A stretch of 64,000 nucleotides of DNA. Origin: Leclercia adecarboxylata. GTDB lineage: Bacteria; Pseudomonadota; Gammaproteobacteria; Enterobacterales; Enterobacteriaceae. Every line of letters starts with the position of its first letter. Within the stretch, counting starts at the first letter, position 1. The translations under genes were made by a program, and so were the position numbers. The notes under the pieces were generated by a model. That model was not told where the DNA came from, searched no databases, and worked only from the letters and a program-made list of their open reading frames with translations. The stretch lies in contig NZ_CP040889.1 in the NCBI RefSeq assembly GCF_006171285.1, forward strand, positions 2,542,001-2,606,000. Direction: 5' to 3'. Positions 48,194-58,468 of this stretch are shown in pieces.

Positions 48194-49301
48194 CTCTCTA
48201 ACTCAGTACCGGGGCGACCGCGTGAAATTAGCCAGGTTAGCTAAGGGCATGTCCGGAGAGGATGTGGCTAACGCCCTCGGTGTTACCAAGCAATTTATTT
48301 CGAAACTTGAAAGAGGCTACCCGCCTGCGGATGCCATGTTGTCGCAACTTGCTAATGTTTTGGGCGTATATGATTCATTTTTCTTTACGCCTCGCCCCCA
48401 TCCTCTGGATGGGGAGCATTGTCATTTTCGCAGTAAACGCTCAAGAACTCAGACATTGGCGAATACTGTCATGGCTAGGGCGGAGATACTGGATGAATTT
48501 ATTCGCAGGTTAGAGATTGAAGTTGAGTTTCCGGTTCTAGATTTACCAGATGTCTCAGAATTGCCGTTGCAGTCACCTTCTGATATTGAACGTATCGCTG
48601 AGGAGTGTCGACGTTATTGGGGGTTGGGCTTAGGCCCGATTAACTCAATGTCTAATTTCGTCGAAAGCATAGGTATTGTAATTGCTCATGTTTCAGATGT
48701 TGATGACAGAATTGATGCTTTTACCGTTAACAACGTTCGTCCAATCATAATTCGTAACAACGCAAAAAAGAGCATTTGTCGTTACCGGTCAGATATTGGG
48801 CATGAGTTAGGTCACCTAGTTCTGCATGAGGGGGTAATTACTGGCGATAAAGTAACCGAGAACCAAGCTGACCATTTTTCAAGTGCTTTCATGATTCCAA
48901 GGGTTTCATTTATCAATGAGTTTCCCAAAATGCGAGGGTCTCATTTGGATTGGAACGCTCTGGAGGATTTCAAAGTTCGTTGGAAAATAAGCTTGCGTAT
49001 GTCCCTATATCGCGCCTGTTTGTTAGGGTTAATAACCCCAGAAAAAATGAGGACGGGGTTTATTCATCTCAACTCTAAAGGTTTTGTATCTACAGAGAAA
49101 GGGGACGATCGCATCACTGGGGACTCTCCAGGGATGATACAACAAGCTATCAGTATGCTTGATGATTATTCTTGGGAAGCTGTATTGGAAGATGCAATGA
49201 TTAAGCCCGAATTTGTACGTGACAACTTCGATATTAACAGACCGATAGTTCCTCAGGGCGGCAACTTGGTTTCAATTTATAAGTATAAAAATTTTGGCTA
49301 A
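48180..49301 (+). CDS. XRE-HTH protein with ImmA/IrrE metallopeptidase domain
   Basis: A 373-residue regulator. The N-terminal Cro/C1-type HTH is at about 10-60 (RVKLARLAKGMSGEDVANALGVTKQFISKLERG). The C-terminal ImmA/IrrE (COG2856) domain carries the zinc-peptidase motif HELGH (208-212), with further ligands expected in the ENQADHFSSAFMIP block. ImmA/IrrE proteins cleave repressors or antitoxins in response to stress or phage. The start is ATG 48180, inside the upstream gene. A terminator follows 80 bases after the stop. Together with its partner it resembles toxin-antitoxin or defence modules with peptidase control, but the pair is not one that I can name. Confidence 0.85.
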   Translation: MGLFDSLTQYRGDRVKLARLAKGMSGEDVANALGVTKQFISKLERGYPPADAMLSQLANVLGVYDSFFFTPRPHPLDGEHCHFRSKRSRTQTLANTVMARAEILDEFIRRLEIEVEFPVLDLPDVSELPLQSPSDIERIAEECRRYWGLGLGPINSMSNFVESIGIVIAHVSDVDDRIDAFTVNNVRPIIIRNNAKKSICRYRSDIGHELGHLVLHEGVITGDKVTENQADHFSSAFMIPRVSFINEFPKMRGSHLDWNALEDFKVRWKISLRMSLYRACLLGLITPEKMRTGFIHLNSKGFVSTEKGDDRITGDSPGMIQQAISMLDDYSWEAVLEDAMIKPEFVRDNFDINRPIVPQGGNLVSIYKYKNFG

Positions 49302-49380
49302 TATGCGTCATCATACAAACAAACACTGCTGTGATTTGACTAATAACTAGTTAAACACCTCCGTAGCTACTTAATATATA

Positions 49381-49407
49381 AGCCCCGCTAATATGCGGGG
49401 TTTTATT
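49381..49407 (+). terminator. terminator after the HTH-peptidase gene
   Basis: CCCCGC-TAATAT-GCGGGG followed by TTTTATTT, 80 bases after the stop codon. Confidence 0.85.
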
Positions 49408-49895
49408 TAGATATTGGGAATTCTCCTCCCATTGCCCTTATGGGGAATATCATAAGGTATTGATTTATAGCAAGTTGTAGCCATGCGATCATCGGAAAAC
49501 CCAGTTTCAGTAGTATGTCGAAATATTCATCTACTGATTTTTGGAGGTCTTTAGATGGCTCGCTGATTTTGGACTATGGCTTTACCGAAAAGACCAAAAA
49601 GCGGTCGTGGGGGCAGATGCAACATTATCACGGTAACCAGTTCGCTCGCGGGCAAATAACACTCGTTCTGGCCGTAGTAACGGGAGGTAACATGTTATCA
49701 ATTCTGGCTTTCAACCGGCTAAATGGCACTGTAAAAGCGTTCTTATCTGAACGGCTGATGATGAAAGATGACATGCTGGTAACGTTATCATCCGCTCCTG
49801 CCACTGTCCACCACGCATTGTGAGTTCAACGGGGCGATGCAACGCTAGCCTTAATCGAAGGAGAACGTTGCCATGAAACGAAGAACGCATATCAA
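49408..49895. other. region without a convincing gene
   Basis: A 102-codon frame at 49515-49823 (plus) and a 32-codon frame with a good ribosome site at 49873-49971 are present. Neither was recognised. The first contains a stretch that might be a decayed transposase fragment. The region looks like island debris. Confidence 0.4.
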
Positions 49896-50483
49896 TTACA
49901 TAGTCGGACAACTCTTGGCAAAAGCAACAGGTGAGGTTATTTGCAATGCTGCATCTCGTAACTCTGCATAACGTTTATCGAAAGCTGTTGGCATCGTTCT
50001 CTCTACCCGATGTGCTTTTATTTCCGTTAATTCCCCGCCCGGTTCTGCTTCACGCCATGCAGCCACCAGCAACGACATGACTTCCTGAATTCCATCCGAT
50101 GCAGAAGAGTCATGTCGGGGATGACTGCAAACAGTCTGATTGAATAGCATCATCATCCGACATGTTGAAATACTTTCAGCCTCCCACAACCAGCGAAGAA
50201 GCGTAGGCTGAGACGGTTTACCCGCTTCAATACGTATCTTTGAATAATCGCCAATTCTGCAATAGGCTTCAGCGTGAAAACGTAGCAACTGGGCATTACT
50301 TTGTTGTTCGTTGTCGCAGGAGTGGCAATTCGCATACTGTAGAGTAAACCCCAGCGCAGCCAGTCGTGGGTAATGATCAGTCGCCTGCTGCAACACTCTA
50401 CGAATAAGCATGACATTGTTACCATCAGAGTTCGTCTTTAACGCTTCATTTTCAGCGCAATTGTTCATCGGTTTCTCTTTCAA
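49896..50483 (-). CDS. degenerate inovirus Gp2-like (YagK/YfjJ) protein
   Basis: A 195-codon frame whose middle, TLLRWLWEAESISTCRMMMLFNQTVC, resembles the replication-related block of inovirus Gp2-like/YagK/YfjJ proteins of P4-type islands (pattern R-x-x-WE...LLFNQ). The first part (IRRVLQQATDHYPRLAALGFTL) fits the family too, but the usual His-rich region is altered. It is probably a relic or a divergent member. It lies in the usual position for such islands and next to an IS end at 50605. The ribosome site is weak, and the function is doubtful. Confidence 0.5.
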   Translation of the reverse strand: MKEKPMNNCAENEALKTNSDGNNVMLIRRVLQQATDHYPRLAALGFTLQYANCHSCDNEQQSNAQLLRFHAEAYCRIGDYSKIRIEAGKPSQPTLLRWLWEAESISTCRMMMLFNQTVCSHPRHDSSASDGIQEVMSLLVAAWREAEPGGELTEIKAHRVERTMPTAFDKRYAELRDAALQITSPVAFAKSCPTM

Positions 50484-50643
50484 TAATGGAAATAAGGGGC
50501 GTGTGTAAAAGGGGACGTTGTGGCCGAATAAGTCGTTTTCTGCTTTTGACGCGGGTTACTGCGGTTAGGAACATTCCACGTTCGGGCATGCCATGAAATC
50601 GGCTGGTAATCCCCCCATTTTTAGCAGAGGTCAATAGTAGAAC

Positions 50644-51471
50644 TTAGGCTGTGCGCAGCTCATGTTGTCTTGGCGTATAACCACCCAGTGCCATATTCGG
50701 CCTTTCGTGATTATAAAACCACTGCCATTCTGTCGCGTAGCGTTGTAATTCATCCAGCGAACAAAATAAATACTGCCCCAGCCAGTCATAACGCACTGTC
50801 CGGTTATAGCGCTCAATATAAGCGTTTTGTTGCGGATTTCCCGGCTGAATAAAGTTGAGTTTTATTCCGTTATCCTCCGCCCAGTTTATTAATTCGTGGC
50901 TCGTGTATTCCGGGCCGTTGTCACATCTGATTGCGGCGGGTTTACCTCGCCATTCAATGATCTGCTCAAGTGTGCGTTTTACCCGACTGGACGGCAGCGA
51001 GAAGTCCACTTCTATTGCCAGGGCTTCCCGGTTGAAGTCATCAATAATGTTCAAAAGCCGAACTGAACGGCCATCTGAAAGCTGATCATGCATGAAGTCC
51101 ATTGACCAGCATTCGTTGCTGTATTCCGGCACCGCAAGCGGCTCTGGCTTATCACGCTTCAGCCTCTTTTTAGGTTTGATCCGCATATTCAGTGATAATT
51201 CGCAGTAAATTCGATAAACGCGTTTATGGTTCCAGCGAAAACCTTTCACATTACGCAGGTACAAAAAGCACAAACCAAAACCCCAGTTCCGCTGGCTGCC
51301 TGTAATGCGCAGTAGCCAGCCAGCAATACGCTGATTTTCTACAGAAAGACGTGGCAGATATCGATAGCACGTTTCACTGACAGAAAAAATCTGGCAGGCC
51401 AGGCGGATACTGATTTGCTGCGTGCTGACGGCGTGTCTGGCCATCTGTCGGCGTTGAGATGGCCTCACCAC
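50644..51471 (-). CDS. IS3-family transposase OrfB (DDE domain)
   Basis: A 275-residue transposase subunit with an integrase-core fold. The DDE residues are in [22 protein letters not shown] and [16 protein letters not shown]. It is made as an OrfAB fusion by -1 frameshifting at the A6G motif (51471-51477). Similar to IS3-family elements of the IS51 group, such as IS1222. Both frames look intact, so the element may still be mobile. Confidence 0.92.
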   Translation of the reverse strand: MVRPSQRRQMARHAVSTQQISIRLACQIFSVSETCYRYLPRLSVENQRIAGWLLRITGSQRNWGFGLCFLYLRNVKGFRWNHKRVYRIYCELSLNMRIKPKKRLKRDKPEPLAVPEYSNECWSMDFMHDQLSDGRSVRLLNIIDDFNREALAIEVDFSLPSSRVKRTLEQIIEWRGKPAAIRCDNGPEYTSHELINWAEDNGIKLNFIQPGNPQQNAYIERYNRTVRYDWLGQYLFCSLDELQRYATEWQWFYNHERPNMALGGYTPRQHELRTA

Positions 51472-51731
51472 TTTTTTGACATAGCTTCCTGAATAACTTC
51501 AGCTTTAAGTCGCTCTTCGGCATACATTTTCTTAAGACGCCGATTTTCATCTTCCAGTTCTTTGAGACGCGCCATCAGAGAGGCATCCATCCCGCCAAAC
51601 TTTGACCGCCATTTATAGAAGCTGGCGCTGCTGAAGCCATGTTCCCGGCACAGCTCAGGGACCGGTGTTCCGGCTTCAGCCTGTTTCAGAATGGTCATGA
51701 TTTGGCTGTCGGTGAAACGTGATTTTTTCAT
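51465..51731 (-). CDS. IS3-family transposase OrfA
   Basis: An 88-residue HTH protein ([46 protein letters not shown]) with a leucine-zipper-like region ([28 protein letters not shown]). It is the N-terminal part of the OrfAB transposase. It overlaps orfB by 7 bases. Confidence 0.92.
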   Translation of the reverse strand: MKKSRFTDSQIMTILKQAEAGTPVPELCREHGFSSASFYKWRSKFGGMDASLMARLKELEDENRRLKKMYAEERLKAEVIQEAMSKKW

Positions 51732-51796
51732 AGAGATCTCCTCAGTTGAGATTACGAGAAAATTCTACTTATGAACACACTGCTTTTTCGGGAGGA

Positions 51797-52219
51797 TTAC
51801 CGAGGGAGATCTATTTCCCAAGCCTCCATTCCTGCTTTAGTTATATGCGGCATGGCTACGCCATGAGCTGATGCCTTAAGTGCTTCTGTAATATTCCACA
51901 ATGCATAATAAGCAAATTGCTTATATAGTACTGAGGATGTTTCAATTTTCCAGATATGGTAATGGTAAATTAGTTTGTGATCCCACTTCGACCAATATGG
52001 ACCAAATGTAGCGGACCAAGCATAAAGAAGATCATCTTTGTAGCAATATTTATCTTCCGCTAGGTCTAAGTTAGAGTAAAACCATTTATTTCCTCCATTC
52101 AAATTTTGAATTCTGAGAATAGGCACACCTTCAGTGAGCATCTCTTCTTTCTTATATGCTCGGCCATTGATGAGTTTTAAAACATCACCCAACTGGCATC
52201 TTTGCCAATTTTTACTCAT
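51797..52219 (-). pseudogene. hsdS: type I specificity subunit HsdS, truncated by IS
   Basis: Only the first 140 codons remain: the start MSKNWQRCQLGDVLKLINGRAYKKEE and one target-recognition domain up to MEAWEIDLP. The last sense codon (CGG) and the stop (TAA) are supplied by the IS inverted repeat. A normal HsdS has two target domains and about 400 residues and continues after this point with a conserved helix. The remainder is not found on the far side of the IS. The ATG overlaps the hsdM stop (ATGA). Without HsdS, neither methylation nor restriction by this locus is expected, unless a half-subunit can dimerise. Confidence 0.9.
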
Positions 52220-53805
52220 GCCTTCACCTCACCAAACGCTTCACTCAGTAACTGGCGTTGTGCATCCGCTTCATCGCCCGCACCCAGCTCGCGCATCAGC
52301 GCATCCAGCTCACCCAGCGCCTGCACTAGCTCACCCATCGCTTCTGCTGCCAGCACGTCCGGCTCCGGCAGATTATCGGCATCGATGCTGTCCTTATCCT
52401 TCAGCCAGGAGATATCTAGCGAATCGGATTTTGCCGTGCGGATCCATTCGCGACTGAACTTACGCCAGCGGCTGGTGGCCTGATGCTGGTCAGTGTTTTT
52501 ATTCTCTTCACTGTCGGCGACTTCGCTCTCTTCGGCGTTAAAGCTCCACTCGCCCTCGGTACGCGGGCTTAAGCCGTGCGGATCTTCACCGTAGACGGTT
52601 TCAAACGGCTGCAGGTGCAGTTCGGTAAACGGCGTACGTTTGCCGAAGCTCGGCATATTGGTACGCAGGTCATACACCCACACGTCATCGGTGCAGTTTT
52701 TATCCTGATGCGGATTAGCGACCGTGCCTTTGGTAAAGAACAGCACGTTGGTTTTGACGCCCTGGGCGTAAAAGATGCCGGTCGGCAGCCGCAGGATGGT
52801 ATGCAAATGGCACTTGTCCATCAGGTCGCGACGAATGTCGGTGCCTCTGCCGCCTTCAAACAGGACGTTATCCGGCACAACCACCGCCGCACGGCCGCCG
52901 GGGTGCAGAGTTTCAACAATATGCTGCATAAAGCACAGCTGTTTGTTGCTGGTCGGATGCACGAAGGTGCGGGTAATGTTGGTGCCTGCGGCGCTGCCAA
53001 AAGGTGGGTTGGTAGCGACAATATGCGCTTTCGGCAGATTTTCGCCGTCGCTGCCCAGTGTGTTGCCCAGACGGATGGCACCGCCGTGGTCGAGGTTACC
53101 TTCAATATCGTGCAGCAGGCAGTTCATCAGTGCCAGACGACGAGTGCCGGGCACCAGTTCGAGGCCGACAAAGGCGCGGTGGATCTGAAAATCCTGAGTA
53201 TCGCCATCAAGGTCATCGAGATCGTTGGTCTGTGATTTTACGTAGCGGTCGGCTTCAATCAAAAAGCCCGCGGTTCCGGCGGCCGGATCCTGCACCACTT
53301 CGCGTGGCTGCGGCTTCAGCAGATGGATAATGGTTTTAATCAGCGGACGTGGGGTGAAGTACTGGCCCGCGCCGGATTTTGTTTCGTTGGCGTTCTTCTG
53401 CAGCAGCCCTTCGTACATATCGCCGAAGTCGTCGCGGGACTTACCGTGACTTCCGTTATACCAGTCCAGCGAGTCCATATAGCTGACCAGTTCAGTCAGC
53501 TGTTTTGGATGTTCAATGGTGGTGCTGACATTATGAAATACCGCCTGCACCAGCTTTTTGTCGTCTGCGCCAAGCTGAACCAGCAGGTTACGGTAGAACT
53601 GCATCTGATCCTGACCAATGCGCGATTTCAGATCATCCCAGCGGTAGCCTTCCGGGAGGTAGTCCGCTTCCTGGCCGGTCTCTTTACACATTTTCAAAAA
53701 CAGCAGCGAGGCGAGTTCATTGACGTAGTTTTGATAGGAGACGCCGCCGTCGCGCAGGTTGTCGCACAGTTTCCACAGTTTGGCGACCAGATCGTTATTG
53801 TTCAT
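52216..53805 (-). CDS. hsdM: type I R-M methyltransferase subunit
   Basis: A 529-residue N6-adenine methylase. An N-terminal helical domain (LVAKLWKLCDNLRDGGVSYQNYVNELASLLFLKM) is followed by the SAM motif VVQDPAAGTAGFLIEADRY and the catalytic NPPF motif in IVATNPPFGSAAGTN. The C-terminal part is helical. I prefer ATG 53805 (MNNNDLVAKL) over the one four codons earlier, as typical of the family. It appears intact, and its partner hsdS is truncated. Confidence 0.94.
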   Translation of the reverse strand: MNNNDLVAKLWKLCDNLRDGGVSYQNYVNELASLLFLKMCKETGQEADYLPEGYRWDDLKSRIGQDQMQFYRNLLVQLGADDKKLVQAVFHNVSTTIEHPKQLTELVSYMDSLDWYNGSHGKSRDDFGDMYEGLLQKNANETKSGAGQYFTPRPLIKTIIHLLKPQPREVVQDPAAGTAGFLIEADRYVKSQTNDLDDLDGDTQDFQIHRAFVGLELVPGTRRLALMNCLLHDIEGNLDHGGAIRLGNTLGSDGENLPKAHIVATNPPFGSAAGTNITRTFVHPTSNKQLCFMQHIVETLHPGGRAAVVVPDNVLFEGGRGTDIRRDLMDKCHLHTILRLPTGIFYAQGVKTNVLFFTKGTVANPHQDKNCTDDVWVYDLRTNMPSFGKRTPFTELHLQPFETVYGEDPHGLSPRTEGEWSFNAEESEVADSEENKNTDQHQATSRWRKFSREWIRTAKSDSLDISWLKDKDSIDADNLPEPDVLAAEAMGELVQALGELDALMRELGAGDEADAQRQLLSEAFGEVKA

Positions 53806-53876
53806 TGAAGATCCCATGTAAAACAGCGGCCCTTATCGGGGCCGCAGAAGAAGAAATAGCCGGGGATGATAACGCG

Positions 53877-56800
53877 TCAGGCGAGCTCATCCCAGATGTA
53901 ATCGCTGAACTTATCCAGCACACTGTCGAGATTGTCGTCAAAGGTGCGCTGTAACATTGGCTTACCGCCGCGGCGGTGGAAATTGCCGGTTTTGAAAACT
54001 TCGTCGTCGAGCACCACTTTCTCTTTCAGCGCCTGCGCTAAGCGGTCGAGCCAGCTTAACTGTTCGTCGCTCCAGTCGTTCTCGCCTTTGATGCGCGCCA
54101 GCGCGTGGTCGACACGCTCGTCGAACTGTTTGAGCGCATCGCCCACCGCCGCGCGGCGGATGTGGCCGATCAACCTAGCGGCGATATCCTGATTGCGCGT
54201 CGCTTTCCACGCGCTGCGCAGGGAGGACTCTTCAAAATGCTGGCGGTCAAACCACTCCTGCAATTCTACCAGCCCCTTACGGGTAAGATCGCGCGGGCGA
54301 TTGATTACCGCCTGCAGTGCGGGCTGGGCGTTCGGGGCGCGCTGCACCAGCGCATCGAACGCTTCGAGGAAATCCTGCGGCGTGTCGTAGTCACCGTACA
54401 GCGATTTGACGCTCACCACCTCATCGTCAATGTCGAGGAAGATCGGCGCATCGCGCAGGGCGTTGATATCGGTTTTCAGCCTTTCGAGGCGGGCGATAAA
54501 GCCGGGAAGCTTATTGAAAATCTCGGCGCTCCAGTGCGGCCCTTTTTCCCGCAGGCGCGAAGCCAGACCGCCAAAGTTGACGCCCGCAGCATCCAGGCAC
54601 AGCTCGTCTAGGCGGCGAACCTGCTTATCTACCGCTTCGCTACGGTCGCGGTTAAAAGTGGCGAGGCCGATGATCCGCTGCAGCTTGGCGACCAGCTGTT
54701 CATGGCTGTGTTCGGCAAAGCTGCGGCCATCCGCTTCGATGGTTTTATACGTTTCTGAGTCGGTAATTTCATTGACCAGCGTTTGCAGCTCAACCTGCGG
54801 ACGCACAACCACCGGGCGCATGGTATCGACGCTTTCCAGCGAGCTGTAGATATCGACACAGTCGAAAATCTTAAAGCTGGTTTTCCCTACTGACGGGCAC
54901 AGACGCGTGGCGCGGCCCTTCATCTGCTCGTAGAGAATGCGGCTTTTGACTTTGCGCAGGAACACAATATTGCAGATAGACGGAATATCCACACCGGTGG
55001 TCAGCAGATCGACGGTGACCACAATATTGGGCAACCGCTCTTTGTTGAAGCGAACGATCATGCTTTGCACTTTCTTCGCGTCTTTATCGGCATCGCCAGT
55101 AATCTTGATAATAGCGTCGTGCTCAAGCTGCGGATACTTTTTCTTAAACGCGGTGCGCAGCTCGTCAACCACCATGTCGGCATGGGCGTTGGTGACGCAG
55201 AACACCAGCGTTTTTTGCTGTCCGGTGGGATCTAGGTATTTAGTGAGCTCACCGCATACCGCACGGTTAAACGCCGGGATCACCAGGCCGCGGTTAAAAT
55301 CGGCGACCTCAAAATCCTGATCGTCGGCCAGCGTGTCGTTGATCAGCTCGCCCTGTGGGTTCAGGCGTTCCACCTGCTCGCCTTCAGAAAGATAAACTCC
55401 GTCCTGCGCGTTGCGGGTCACGATCTGAATCGGCGGATCTTGATCAATTAAGAAGCCGTCGATAACCGCCGTACGGTAGGTGTAGCGATAAACCGGTTCG
55501 CCGAAAATATCCACCGTATGCAGGGCTGGCGTGGCGGTCAGCGCAATCTTCACCGCATCAAAATGATCAAGAATGCGGCGGTAAGCGGAAACATAATCCA
55601 GCTGGCTGCGGAACTGCAGCTCACCTTCAGTCTGCTCTTTATCGAGAATGTAGCCGCGGTGTGCTTCGTCGACGACAATACAGTCGTAGCGGCCGACCGG
55701 CATCGGTTCATCGGATTGCAGCGTGCGTTTGACCAGCGACTGAACCGTGGCGACATGAATTTTGGTGCTGTCTTCCGGGAATTTATCGGTCAAGCCTTTG
55801 ATATCGAAAATGCTATTAAAGGTATCACCATTAATTCGCGTGTCTTCAAACGCACCCAGCGCCTGCTCGCCAAGTGAGCGGCGATCGACCAGGAACAGGA
55901 CGCGCTTGAAACGCTGAGACTGGATAAGGCGGAACATCATGGCGATGGCGGTACGGGTTTTACCGGTACCGGTCGCCATCGCCAGCAGGATTTCTTGCTG
56001 GCCGTTAACAATAGCGTTCTCTACCGCGCGGACGGCATCTTCCTGATAATAGCGCAAGCCCAGCTCGCTCATATCAGGGTTATCTGTGAACCATTGGTTC
56101 TGAAGCTGAGGATCGCTACCCAGCATGGTGACTAACTCTTCAGGGCGATGCCATTCTGGCAGCGCTTTCGACATGTTGGTCGCGTGGCGTACGTCGCGAT
56201 ACCAGATACCGCTTTTGGTCTTCATCGCCGCGCGATATTCGCGCCCGTTGGTGGAGTAGCAAAAGGGGATTTTAAAACGCTGTGTGCCGCTGGTGTCCTG
56301 CCAGCTAATTTCGTAAGCAGGTACCGCTTCATGTACTTCATCAGGAGAGTAGTGTTCTAACAGCGTGTCGCGTAAGAACGCGTTATCGAAGTATTTACTG
56401 TAGCGATACGATTCGTTGAGTTTGCCGGGAATATCGATATTTTTACGTTTTGCTTCGACCACTGCGATAGGCTTAAGGCCCACGAACAGAACATAATCCG
56501 CAAAACCTTGCTTCCCGGTTTCATCTTTGCCAGTTGGCCATTCGGCAATGGCTTTATTTACACCCGGTTCTGGACGCTCGCCTTTGGAGAAACGTAACGT
56601 TTTACTATCGGCCTGCCAGCCCGCTTTACGCAGTTGGGCATCAATCAGGAAGCGGCTTTCTTCCTCGCTGAGATTAAGGGTGCGCTTAACGGCCTGGTCT
56701 GTAATTTCTTTATGATATGCTTTGCGCTCACGTTCAGTCTGTTTCGCCAGTTCTGCATCTTTTACCGCAAGTTGAGCTTCCAGCGCGGCAACACGAGCTT

Positions 56801-57153
56801 TGGTTTGCGCCTCGGTTTCCTGCTGTTTGCCTTCTAGAATGGCAATATAGCCATTGAGCGCAACTAGCCTCTGTTGCTGAGCTTCCAGTTCAGCCTGACT
56901 ATGCGCTTTTTCCTGGGCTTGTTGTTCCAGTTGCTGTTTGAGCATGAGGACTTCTGCATGATAAAGATTCTCGCCATGTTCAGGCAGAACAAAGACCGGA
57001 ACCGGGAAATCGTAGTCCTTGGTCACCAGTCGGTAGTACCAGACGCCAAGACGAAAACCGAGACGTAGGCACATCTGGGCATCGTCAAGATCGTTATGAT
57101 ATTCGTGAACGGCTTGATTACCGATACGGCGCAGCTTATGGAAAACGGAATCT
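53877..57153 (-). pseudogene. hsdR: HsdR restriction subunit, 3' part (split by IS110 element)
   Basis: The main part of a type I restriction endonuclease (about 1090 residues). It starts in the middle of the N-terminal DUF4145 domain (IDSVFHKLRRIGNQAVHEYHND), then a coiled coil (LEQQAQEKAHSQAELEAQQQRL), the nuclease domain with GFADYVLFVGLKPIAVVEAKRKN (D...ExK), and helicase motifs MATGTGKTRTA, VVDEAHRGY, LTATPAL and QMKGRATRL. An ATG happens to be made in the IS end (57161), but the product lacks the first ~81 residues, which are at 58469-58713. Removal of the IS and one AT gives a continuous frame of 1173 codons. Confidence 0.93.
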
Positions 57154-57155
57154 AT

Positions 57156-57405
57156 GGTCACTCCCGTTTTTGCAACACCGATTTTGACGATAAATTGGCT
57201 TGCTTGAATCTATCCGGCGTCTGAATGGGATTTTATTCCCGCGCCTCGATGAGTTCCGCGCCTGATGAACCTCCAGAAAATATACGGCTTCAATGAGCCT
57301 TTCCGTTTTACAGGTTCCTCAACAGGCCGGTGGGCCGTTAGTATCATCAATATCAGTATTCGCAAAACCAGATCAGTGATTCTTTAAACCGGTGTATTTC
57401 TGCCG
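57156..57405 (-). ncRNA. candidate bridge/seek RNA region of the IS110 element
   Basis: A non-coding end downstream of the transposase, where IS1111-type elements encode their guide RNA. It contains GAATCTATC (plus strand, 57206-57214), identical to nine bases spanning the insertion joint in the reconstructed hsdR, and AATGAG (57292-57297), identical to six bases on the other side and on the opposite strand. Several hairpins (for example GGGA-TTTTAT-TCCC) are present. This is inferred; the fold and ends are not computed. Confidence 0.55.
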
Positions 57406-58410
57406 TTATGCTACATAAGTTTGCTGTCGTGCCGTTAGGGCCCAGGCTATTCTGGCCAGCTTGTTTGCCAGAGCACAAGTGACGACAAAGTTGCTTTTCC
57501 TACACAGTAGATCCCTGACCCAATCGGCCAATTTGCCAGACTGGTGTTCCAGTTTTTGTATGAATACCCTGGCACATTGAACCAACAAAGTTCGGATCTT
57601 TTTGTTACCTCGCTTACTAATTCCCAGCAATGTCGTCCGACCTCCCGTGCTGTACTGTCGAGGCACTAGCCCTGTTGCCGCCGCAAAGTCACGACTGCTG
57701 GCGTACTGCTTCCCGTCGCCAATCTCAGTTGAAATAGTACTCGCTGTCAGTGTTCCGACGCAGGGAATGCTCAGCAAGCGCTGTCCAATCTCATCTTCGT
57801 CCAACTTTCGTTTCAACTGGGATTCCAAATCTTTAATCTGCTCAACAAGATAGTGATAATGCTGTTGTAATTTCAGCAATAACTGGCTGAGGTATAGAGG
57901 CAAACTATTGTCCTCAAGAAGGGTACTCAGTCGGCTAATAACGGCAGCTCCTCGTGGAACGCTGATGCCAAATTCCAGCAGAAAAGCATGCATCTGATTG
58001 GTTGTTTTTACCTTATCCTGAACCAAGGATTCACGGACACGATGCAGCGCACGCATTGCCTGCTGAGATTCAGTTCTGGGCTGTACAAAACGCATAGACG
58101 GACGCGATGCAGCTTCACAAATAGCTTCGGCGTCGACAAAGTCGTTTTTGTTACTTTTAACGAATGGACGGACAAATTGTGGTGATATCAGCTTAGGAAA
58201 ATGCCCCAACTCTTCCAACTTGCGTGCCATAAAGTGAGAGCCACCACAGGCTTCCATTGCGATGGTTGTAGCGGGGCATGTCGCCAAAAATTCGATTAAC
58301 TTTGGCCGTGTAAATTTTTTACGGTAAACAGCCTTGCCGCGACGATCTTGGCAATGAATATGGAAAGAGTTTTTACCCAGATCGATACCAATGAGCGCAA
58401 TGTTTTCCAT
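57406..58410 (-). CDS. IS110-family DEDD transposase
   Basis: A 334-residue recombinase. The N-terminal RuvC-like DEDD domain begins with ALIGIDLGKNSFHIHCQD, with acidic residues also in AMEACGGSHF and KNDFVDAEAICEA. The C-terminal Tnp_IS110 (IS116/IS902) domain includes LLSIPCVGTLTASTISTEIG and ATGLVPRQYSTGGRTTLLGISKRGNKKIR, with the catalytic Ser region. It appears complete. The family inserts with an RNA guide and without target duplication in most cases. Confidence 0.95.
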   Translation of the reverse strand: MENIALIGIDLGKNSFHIHCQDRRGKAVYRKKFTRPKLIEFLATCPATTIAMEACGGSHFMARKLEELGHFPKLISPQFVRPFVKSNKNDFVDAEAICEAASRPSMRFVQPRTESQQAMRALHRVRESLVQDKVKTTNQMHAFLLEFGISVPRGAAVISRLSTLLEDNSLPLYLSQLLLKLQQHYHYLVEQIKDLESQLKRKLDEDEIGQRLLSIPCVGTLTASTISTEIGDGKQYASSRDFAAATGLVPRQYSTGGRTTLLGISKRGNKKIRTLLVQCARVFIQKLEHQSGKLADWVRDLLCRKSNFVVTCALANKLARIAWALTARQQTYVA

Positions 58411-58468
58411 GATAGTTCTCCGAATGAAAGCCTATCCTCAGCATAGTACCGGGAAGGAGGGAGTGACC

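Larger units (their letters stand above)
50605..51801 (-). mobile_element. IS3-family insertion sequence (about 1.2 kb), disrupting hsdS
   Basis: Ends are defined by imperfect inverted repeats: GGTAATCCCCCC at 50605 on the plus strand and GGTAATCCTCCC read on the minus strand from 51801, with further matches inside (GTAGAA at about 30 bases in). It contains orfA and orfB with a slippery A6G at their overlap. No target duplication is found: the flanks are GCT and GAG. The left flank is unrelated to hsdS, so a deletion or recombination followed the insertion. Confidence 0.88.
57156..58468 (-). mobile_element. IS110-family insertion sequence within hsdR (1313 bp)
   Basis: Bounded by GGTCACTCCC and its complement GGGAGTGACC, and flanked by AT on both sides. 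The ends were deduced because joining the flanks restores hsdR (N-E-I-D-S-V-F). It contains one transposase gene and about 250 bases of non-coding sequence after it (57156-57405), as in IS1111-type members of the family. Confidence 0.9.

Noticed and set aside
49515..49823. 102-codon ORF that weakly recalls an IS1595-type transposase fragment
   Set aside because: The similarity rests on a loose pattern only, the catalytic residues are missing, and no inverted repeats were found.
49873..49971. 32-codon ORF with a good AAGGAG site
   Set aside because: Overlaps the 3' end of the Gp2-like gene on the other strand, with no known family. A ribosome-like site alone is not sufficient.
50602..51804. 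Target-site duplication around the first IS3-family element
   Set aside because: The bases next to the inverted repeats differ (GCT and GAG), and the two flanks belong to unrelated genes. It is not a simple insertion.
57161..57161. Treating the long hsdR frame starting at 57161 as an intact gene
   Set aside because: Its ATG comes from the IS end (GTGACCATAG...), and the missing N-terminal codons are on the other side of the element.
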